From contig JAIOXC010000037.1 in assembly GCA_021741795.1 (NCBI GenBank), positions 1-11,607 of the forward strand: DNA of 11,607 bases, read 5' to 3'. This document shows, piece by piece, positions 1 to 5,600 of this stretch. This DNA comes from Ilumatobacteraceae bacterium (GTDB lineage: Bacteria > Actinomycetota > Acidimicrobiia > Acidimicrobiales > Ilumatobacteraceae). The position numbers were made by a program, and so were the translations under genes. Every line of letters begins with the position of its first letter. Position 1 is the stretch's first letter. The notes beneath the pieces were generated by a model. The model did not search any database and was not told the DNA's origin. It worked only from the letters and a program-made list of their open reading frames with translations.

Positions 1-2097
1 GTCGGCACAAATACGGTGAAGTACGAAGCCGAAGCGCTTGCACTCGGTGATCGTGGTTACATCGACGACATTCGTATTCCCGGAATGCTGCATGCGGCAC
101 TTGTATTCACTCAACACACTCGAGCCGACATCACCGAAATTGATGCAACTGCTGCACTGCAGATGCCTGGTGTTCGCGCAGTATTCACTGCCGCCGATGT
201 TCCAGGCGAACTCATGGTTGGCATTATCTACAAAGACTGGCCAGTCATGATTCCCATTGGCGGTCGCACATCATATGCAGGCGATGTGCTTGCGATCGTC
301 GTTGCCGAAACCCGTGACGAGGCTCGAGCTGCAACTCAATTTGTCGATGTGCAGTACACCGTGCACACACCTTTCACCGACCCTCTTGCTGCAATGTCTA
401 GTAGCGAGATTGCTGTCTGGAAAACTGACAACAACATCTTGAGCACCAGTCGCTACAAACGAGGCGATACTCAAATCGCCATGAGCACGAGCGTGCACGT
501 TGTTGAAGAAACTTTTGTGACGCAACGAATCGAGCACGCCTTTTTAGAGCCTGAGAGCACCGTTGCAGTACCTTCCACGGACGGCAAGTCGATGCACGTG
601 TATTCGGGCGGTCAAGGCATCTGGGACGACCGAAACGACATCGCCAAAGTGCTCAACCTCGACAATGCCCAAGTCACCGTCGAATTGGTGACCAACGGTG
701 GAGCATTTGGTGGCAAGGAAGACATGAGCAATCAGGCTCATGCAGCCTTAAGCGCCTGGCTGTTACAAAAACCGGTCAAGTGCACGCTCTCGCGAGAAGA
801 AAGTCTGTTGATGCATGCCAAGCGTCATCCGATCACCATGCATTACAAAGCATCATGTGATGCAACCGGCAAACTTACTGCGCTCCACGTGCGAGCAATC
901 GGAGATTCGGGCGCGTATGCAAGTGTCGGCATGAAGGTGCTCGAGCGCATGGCTGGTCATGCAAGTGGTCCCTACGAAGTGCCAACCATCGACGTTGAAG
1001 CAATTGCGGTGCGCACCAACAATCCTGTGTGCGGCGCCTTTCGCGGCTTCGGTGCAAACCAAGCCCAATTTGCCATGGAAGGCGTGATGGATCGATTGGC
1101 AGCGAAGGTTGGCATCGATGGGTGGACGATGCGTCAACGGAATGTCATCATGCCCGGTCGGGTGTGGGGGCCAGGACAAATTATGGACGATGGTTGTCTC
1201 GGTGCGTCCGAATGTCTCACCGCAATTAAGCCCGCATACGACGAAGCGAGTGCTGCCGGTAAAGCAATTGGTCTAGGGCTGGGGCTCAAAAACAGTGGTC
1301 TCGGTAATGGGTTCAAAGAGATCAACCGTGCGGTCATCCGATTTAAAGAAGACGGACGCGTTGAAGTGCGTCACGGCTGGACAGAAATGGGTCAAGGCAT
1401 TAACACCGTTGCGCTACAGGTTGCCGTGCACGAACTTGGCATAGATGGCAACCTCATTGACGTCATCGTTGACACCACTCGCGAGTTGGGTCTTGGGCAA
1501 ACGACTGGTTCACGCGGAACACTCATGGGTGCAGGCGCTGTCAAGGATGCATGCGATGCAGCTAAAGCCGCAAACTGTGCTGTCGGTGTGGATCATGTTG
1601 GCGAGTATCGCGTTGACTGGACGAACAAGCTCGGCGAACCTGGCGTAGAGCATCCGATCATCCACTCCACCTTTGGTTATGCAGCGCAACTCGTGGTCAT
1701 CGATCGTGAAACGAGCAAGATTGAGCGCGTAGTTGCTGCTCACGATGTTGGCAAAGCAGTCAACCCACAACTCTGCGAAGGCCAAATTGAAGGCAGCGTG
1801 CACATGGGTCTTGGCTACGCGCTCTCGGAAGACTTCCCAAGTGATCCACTCACCGGCTTTCCACTCAACATGACGCTGCGATCACTCAAAATATTGCGTC
1901 CAAAAGACGTTCCTGCAATTGAAGTCATCTTGGTTGAATCTCCCCAACCAAATTCGCCATACGGAATTAAGGGAGTCGGAGAAATTGGGCTCGTACCAAC
2001 TGCTGGTGCGGTGGCTGCGGCGTTTTACGACCTTGACGGCACGTGGCATACCACCTTGCCGATGCTGAAGTCCACTGCGAACGACACGGAAGAATAG
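1..2097 (+). CDS. Xanthine dehydrogenase-family molybdopterin-binding subunit (5' partial)
   Basis: Large catalytic subunit of a molybdenum hydroxylase, which binds molybdopterin-cytosine dinucleotide and hydroxylates a carbon next to nitrogen in a heterocycle or aldehyde. The frame is open to the left edge (VGTNT precedes the GTG at 16). That GTG is probably internal, since family members have VGxxx just before the conserved small N-terminal domain seen here as GYIDDIRIPGMLHAAL. Numbering from the GTG at 16: a Gln in SGGQG (Q200), NGGAFGGKED (228-236, E235 matching bovine XDH Glu802), CGAFRGFG (339-346, R343 matching Arg880), EMGQG (457-461) and the catalytic Glu in KGVGEIG (E656 matching Glu1261). 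All key residues are present. The sequence style (SGGQG, GGAFGGKED, KRHP) resembles selenium-dependent xanthine dehydrogenase and E. coli XdhD, from memory. Those proteins carry an N-terminal [2Fe-2S] domain, so a fused domain may lie upstream, unseen. It lacks the CO-dehydrogenase AYXCSFR loop. The next gene starts 5 bases after the stop. Confidence 0.9.
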   Translation, partial: VGTNTVKYEAEALALGDRGYIDDIRIPGMLHAALVFTQHTRADITEIDATAALQMPGVRAVFTAADVPGELMVGIIYKDWPVMIPIGGRTSYAGDVLAIVVAETRDEARAATQFVDVQYTVHTPFTDPLAAMSSSEIAVWKTDNNILSTSRYKRGDTQIAMSTSVHVVEETFVTQRIEHAFLEPESTVAVPSTDGKSMHVYSGGQGIWDDRNDIAKVLNLDNAQVTVELVTNGGAFGGKEDMSNQAHAALSAWLLQKPVKCTLSREESLLMHAKRHPITMHYKASCDATGKLTALHVRAIGDSGAYASVGMKVLERMAGHASGPYEVPTIDVEAIAVRTNNPVCGAFRGFGANQAQFAMEGVMDRLAAKVGIDGWTMRQRNVIMPGRVWGPGQIMDDGCLGASECLTAIKPAYDEASAAGKAIGLGLGLKNSGLGNGFKEINRAVIRFKEDGRVEVRHGWTEMGQGINTVALQVAVHELGIDGNLIDVIVDTTRELGLGQTTGSRGTLMGAGAVKDACDAAKAANCAVGVDHVGEYRVDWTNKLGEPGVEHPIIHSTFGYAAQLVVIDRETSKIERVVAAHDVGKAVNPQLCEGQIEGSVHMGLGYALSEDFPSDPLTGFPLNMTLRSLKILRPKDVPAIEVILVESPQPNSPYGIKGVGEIGLVPTAGAVAAAFYDLDGTWHTTLPMLKSTANDTEE
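2089..2094 (+). promoter_or_regulatory. Shine-Dalgarno deciding the GTG start of the SsnA-like gene
   Basis: GGAAGA lies inside the last codons of the upstream Mo subunit, 8 bases before GTG 2103. It supports that start. The reading frame is closed by a TGA at 2034, so only the GTG at 2043 could lengthen the protein, by 20 residues that do not resemble the family. Confidence 0.5.
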
Positions 2098-2102
2098 ACA
2101 CA

Positions 2103-3170
2103 GTGTCGAATACAACGCCAGGACTTGTCTGTGCGCATCATCATTTGTACTCATCGCTCGCCCGAGGCATGCCAGCACCCCCACTAGCGCCGACAAAATT
2201 CATTGAAGTATTACAACAGGTGTGGTGGCGTCTAGATGCAGCACTCGATGCTGACTTGATTTACTGGTCTGCTGCTCTCGGCGCCGTTGAAGCCCTTATG
2301 AATGGCACGACAGCAATAATTGATCATCACGAATCACCGAACATGATCGAAGGATCGCTTTCACTGATCAGCAAAGCTTGTAGCGATGTTGGTGTCAGAG
2401 TGAACACCTGTTATGGCGTAACCGATCGCTGGGACAACAACGGTCAATTGCACTCCAAAATTTCACCGCTTTCAAAGATGACCAACGCAGCCCAACGAGG
2501 ACTTGCGGAATGCGAGAGGTTCATTGCAGGTGGTGGTACTGGCATGATCGGAGTTCATGCAGCATTTACCTGTTGCGACGAGACGCTAAATGCCGCAGCG
2601 GACATGGCAAAAAGACTCAACGTAGGCGTTCACATTCATGTCGCCGAAGGTGAAGATGACGCTCATGCTGCAACTCGACTCGCCAAATTGGCCACCGATG
2701 ATTGGCTGCTTGTGCATGGTGTGCATCTCAACTCTTCTCTACTTGGTCGACTTGTACATAACCCTCGATCAAATATGAATAACCACGTTGGCTACGGTGC
2801 ACCAACTTCCAAGTCCAACACGATCCTGCTAGGCACGGATGGAATCGGAGCAGACATGCTCGAAGAGTCACGTTTGGCTTACGCGAGGCTTCGCGAATTT
2901 GATATTGCTGAAACACCTGACACTGTTTCCCAATGGCTCAAGAATGGCTATCAAATATTTCCCGAAGCAGAGAACGACACTGTTACTTGGAACTACGACC
3001 AGGTCCAGAGCCCATGGCATGTTGCCTTTACTCCAGGAACCCGTGTTACCGACGTTGTGATCGATGACCGAGCAGTAATCCGCGACGGATTGCCAACTCG
3101 TGTCGATCTTCATGAAATTCGCGCCAAAGCACAAGAACAATCTGTCCGACTTTTTGAGAGGCTCAACTGA
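2103..3170 (+). CDS. ssnA: SsnA-like aminohydrolase (amidohydrolase superfamily), N-terminally short
   Basis: Predicted metal-dependent aminohydrolase of the ATZ/TRZ branch that includes guanine deaminase; it probably deaminates an amino-substituted heterocycle in the cytoplasm. With the GTG start it has 355 residues. Metal and active-site candidates are H12 and H14 (CAHHHLY), H179 and E182 (GVHIHVAE), H205 or H208 (LLVHGVHLN) and D246 (LLGTDGIGADM). Blocks VWWRLDAALD, IIDHHESPN and VHNPRSNMNNHVGY are close to E. coli SsnA as I recall it. SsnA and relatives have about 55-60 residues before the HxH, forming half of a beta-sandwich; here there are 11. The stretch before VHNPRSN and the C-terminal part also look shorter. 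No frameshifted N-terminal piece can fit, because the upstream gene runs to 2097 with a normal C-terminus. The next gene overlaps by one base (TGATG). It could be a remodelled active enzyme or one that has lost activity; the family call is firm, the substrate unknown. Confidence 0.85.
   Translation: MSNTTPGLVCAHHHLYSSLARGMPAPPLAPTKFIEVLQQVWWRLDAALDADLIYWSAALGAVEALMNGTTAIIDHHESPNMIEGSLSLISKACSDVGVRVNTCYGVTDRWDNNGQLHSKISPLSKMTNAAQRGLAECERFIAGGGTGMIGVHAAFTCCDETLNAAADMAKRLNVGVHIHVAEGEDDAHAATRLAKLATDDWLLVHGVHLNSSLLGRLVHNPRSNMNNHVGYGAPTSKSNTILLGTDGIGADMLEESRLAYARLREFDIAETPDTVSQWLKNGYQIFPEAENDTVTWNYDQVQSPWHVAFTPGTRVTDVVIDDRAVIRDGLPTRVDLHEIRAKAQEQSVRLFERLN
3156..3161 (+). promoter_or_regulatory. Shine-Dalgarno for the luciferase-like gene
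   Basis: GAGAGG sits 8 bases before ATG 3170, inside the last codons of the SsnA-like gene. It supports the ATG that overlaps the preceding stop by one base; the next in-frame ATG (residue 36) would remove the first beta strand. Confidence 0.55.
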
Positions 3171-4228
3171 TGTCTACAACATCGCAAGCAACTAATCCGC
3201 AAGCATTCAATCCACAAACCGGCAAAGCACGTGTTGCTATTTATCTGCAGGATGCCCATCGCATTCGCGAAGGCATGGAGTATGCGCAGTACGCCGAGTC
3301 CAAAGGCTTTGAAGCTGTGTGGCAAGCAGAGAGTCGGCTCGTTCGCGAAGCAACGGTGCCAATGGCCGCATTTGCATCGGTGACCAAAACCATCAAGGTC
3401 GGATCGGGAGTTGTCGATTGTTGGAGTCGTAACCCAGCCCGACTTGCAGCAACATTTTCGACATTGGATGATCTCGCTCCTGGTCGCGTCATTCTCGGTA
3501 TCGGCGCATGGTGGGACCCATTGGCACAGAAAGTAGGCATCTCGCGAGCCAAACCATTGCGTGCAATGCGCGAAATCGTGCTCAATGTGCGAGCACTACT
3601 CAACAACGAAACAGTGACTTTCGATGGCGAGTTCGTCAAGTTTGATGGCATCGAATTGGATTATGTCTACCAAGATCGCCGTGCCAAAGATGTTCCAATT
3701 TATATTGGAGCAACTGGCATGCAAATGATGGAGCTCACGGGCGAGATTGCAGACGGTGTCGTACTCAACTATCTCGTCTCCCCCGATTACAACAAGCAGG
3801 CAATAGAGGCGCTTACTAATGGCGCCGATAAGGCTGGTCGCAAGATTGCCGACATCGACAGGCCACAGTTAGTTGTGTGCAGCGTGCACGAAGATAGAAA
3901 GACTGCGCTCAATATGGCGCGCGAGATGGTGACGCAATACTTGGGTCAACAACCGCACATCATGAAGGCATCGGGTGTTCCGCAAAGCTTGCTCGACAAA
4001 GTTGGCGAAGTATTGACATGGCCAGCCACTCACGAGCAAGTAACTGCTGCTTCCAAATTGGTGCCCGACGAGATCGTGCAAATGCTCACCGCAAGCGGAA
4101 CACCAGCCGAAGCACGTGCAAGTGTCAAGCACTACATCGACAATGGTGCAACTTGCCCGATTTTGTATCCACTGGGTGACGTCAAAGCAATGATCGACAC
4201 ATTTGCAGATTGGGACGGCGTGAAGTGA
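3170..4228 (+). CDS. Luciferase-like (LLM class) F420- or flavin-dependent oxidoreductase
   Basis: TIM-barrel enzyme of the bacterial luciferase/F420-dependent reductase superfamily, 352 residues, close in style to methylene-tetrahydromethanopterin reductase-like (MER) members. Visible features are a polar tail (1-20), first strand ARVAIYLQD (20-28), GFEAVWQAE (46-54), IKVGSGVVDCWSRNPARLA (75-93), the family-typical strand GRVILGIGAW (105-114), VPIYIGATG (175-183) with GEIADGVVLN (191-200), and a helical C-terminus with TPAEARASVKHYIDNGA (311-327), usual for the superfamily. The start is fixed by a good Shine-Dalgarno and the TGATG junction. The end overlaps the FAD-subunit gene by 4 bases (GTGA). 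Cofactor choice between F420 and FMN cannot be settled by eye. Its location inside a Mo-hydroxylase/aminohydrolase run suggests a redox or ring-cleaving step on the same substrate. RutA, a flavin enzyme of this superfamily, opens the uracil ring, so such a role is possible but unproven. Confidence 0.88.
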   Translation: MSTTSQATNPQAFNPQTGKARVAIYLQDAHRIREGMEYAQYAESKGFEAVWQAESRLVREATVPMAAFASVTKTIKVGSGVVDCWSRNPARLAATFSTLDDLAPGRVILGIGAWWDPLAQKVGISRAKPLRAMREIVLNVRALLNNETVTFDGEFVKFDGIELDYVYQDRRAKDVPIYIGATGMQMMELTGEIADGVVLNYLVSPDYNKQAIEALTNGADKAGRKIADIDRPQLVVCSVHEDRKTALNMAREMVTQYLGQQPHIMKASGVPQSLLDKVGEVLTWPATHEQVTAASKLVPDEIVQMLTASGTPAEARASVKHYIDNGATCPILYPLGDVKAMIDTFADWDGVK

Positions 4229-5073
4229 CCGTTGCTGTGCCGCTATCGCTCAATGAGGCATTTGACGCATTGTCGCGTACCCCAGACGCACGACTCATTC
4301 AAGGCGGCACCGACCTCATGGTTGAAATCAACTTCAATCATGTCAAACCAGTTGATGTCATTGCACTGCGACGCATTAAAGAATTGCGCACCTGGCAGGT
4401 CAACAGCAATAACACCATCACTATTGGTTCTGGCGTCCCCTACCAGGAAATGGAAGTGGGGCAACTCAAAGAACTGCTGCCGGCTCTTGCAGAGGCAGCA
4501 CGTACGGTCGGTTCACCACAGATCCGTGCCGCAGGAACACTTGGTGGCAATCTGGGTACCTGCTCGCCAGCAGGCGACGGACTGCCCGTACTTTTCGCAC
4601 TCGATGCGATCGTGCATCTGCAAAGTGCCGTGACATCGCGAGAGCTTTCTATTCACGAATTTATGCTCGGTGTCAAACGCAATGCCCGTCATGCAAACGA
4701 GATCATCACTGGGGTGACAGTGCCGATTCTTGATGGCTGGCAGGGTTATGCAAAAGTTGGAGTGCGAAACGCAATGGTGATTTCCGTGGCTTCAGCATGT
4801 CTGGCCGTTGACAAGAAGAACAATTCTGTACGTATTGCACTCGGTGCTGTTGGCCCGACGATCATTCGCTGTCGCGATGCTGAATCATGGCTTGTGCAAC
4901 AACTGGATCTCACGACCGCAACGAGCATTGACACGACAATTGCTCAAGAATTTGGACGACGAGTTGCCCTCGAATCAAAACCGATCGACGATCACCGCTC
5001 CACTGCCGAATACCGACGCCATGCCGTAGGAGTGCTTGCTCAGCGGCTGATCACGAGGGCATACACATCATGA
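4225..5073 (+). CDS. Molybdenum hydroxylase FAD-binding subunit (CoxM/PucC-like)
   Basis: Medium subunit of a xanthine dehydrogenase-type complex; it carries FAD and passes electrons from the iron-sulfur subunit to the final acceptor. With GTG 4225 it has 282 residues, close to the roughly 280-290 of CoxM and PucC. Motifs in order: FAD pyrophosphate loop QGGTDLMVEI (26-35), second FAD loop TLGGNLGTCSPAGD (105-118), KVGVRNAMVISVAS (177-190) and the C-terminal HRSTAEYRRH (257-266). I prefer GTG 4225 because it makes a GTGA overlap with the preceding stop and leaves the expected short lead into the first strand; a TTG at 4210 would add five residues. No strong Shine-Dalgarno is visible, so translation probably depends on coupling to the upstream gene. 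The gene overlaps the iron-sulfur gene by ATGA. Confidence 0.92.
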   Translation: MTVAVPLSLNEAFDALSRTPDARLIQGGTDLMVEINFNHVKPVDVIALRRIKELRTWQVNSNNTITIGSGVPYQEMEVGQLKELLPALAEAARTVGSPQIRAAGTLGGNLGTCSPAGDGLPVLFALDAIVHLQSAVTSRELSIHEFMLGVKRNARHANEIITGVTVPILDGWQGYAKVGVRNAMVISVASACLAVDKKNNSVRIALGAVGPTIIRCRDAESWLVQQLDLTTATSIDTTIAQEFGRRVALESKPIDDHRSTAEYRRHAVGVLAQRLITRAYTS

Positions 5074-5600
5074 GCGAATCAATTGGTAACGAGATGTACA
5101 CACTTCGCATCAATGGCCAAGACCGTCCTGTAAAAGATGCATGGGTTGGCGAGAGTTTGCTCTACGTGCTGCGAGAACGCCTTGAATTGCCAGGCGCAAA
5201 GGGAGCATGCGAGCAGGGTGAATGTGGAAGTTGCACTGTGCTCATGGACGGCGATGCAGTGTGTTCATGTCTGGTGATGGCCGCAACAGCAATTGGTGCC
5301 GACATCGTGACCGTTGAAGGTCTGATCGAAAAGGATCCGTCGATGGCAACAACTGCTGACGTGATTGCCAGTCAAATTACTGACGTGCAACAAGCGTTCA
5401 TCACAGAAGGTGGCGTGCAATGCGGATTTTGCACACCTGGTCTCATCGTTGCGGTGCATCATTTGCTCGACAAAAATTCTGATCCTACAGAATTGGATGT
5501 CAAAGAATCAATCTCGGGCAACATCTGTCGTTGCACTGGGTATGGTCGCATCTTTGCTGCTGTTGAAGCAGTTGTTCAAGTACGTAAGGCATCGCGATGA
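5070..5600 (+). CDS. Molybdenum hydroxylase [2Fe-2S] subunit (CoxS/PucE-like)
   Basis: Small electron-transfer subunit with two [2Fe-2S] clusters, linking the Mo centre to FAD. It has 176 residues, normal for the family. The N-terminal plant-ferredoxin-like domain has CEQGECGSC with C47, C52 and C55, plus C67 in SCLVMA (preceded by an extra C65). The C-terminal helical domain has C118 and C121 (QCGFCTPG) and C153 and C155 (NICRCTGY), so all eight ligands are present. The ATG at 5070 overlaps the FAD-gene stop (ATGA), with GAGGG at 5055-5059 as a possible Shine-Dalgarno; about nine residues precede the first strand TLRINGQ. Its stop overlaps the next gene's start (ATGA). The order FAD, Fe-S, Mo matches one complete heterotrimer. 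No maturation factor such as an XdhC/CoxI-type or MobA-type protein lies in the window. Confidence 0.95.
   Translation: MSESIGNEMYTLRINGQDRPVKDAWVGESLLYVLRERLELPGAKGACEQGECGSCTVLMDGDAVCSCLVMAATAIGADIVTVEGLIEKDPSMATTADVIASQITDVQQAFITEGGVQCGFCTPGLIVAVHHLLDKNSDPTELDVKESISGNICRCTGYGRIFAAVEAVVQVRKASR

Noticed and set aside
2043..2102. Upstream GTG that would lengthen the SsnA-like protein by 20 residues.
   Set aside because: The added residues lie over the Mo-subunit C-terminus, do not resemble the SsnA N-terminus, and GTG 2103 has a better placed ribosome site.
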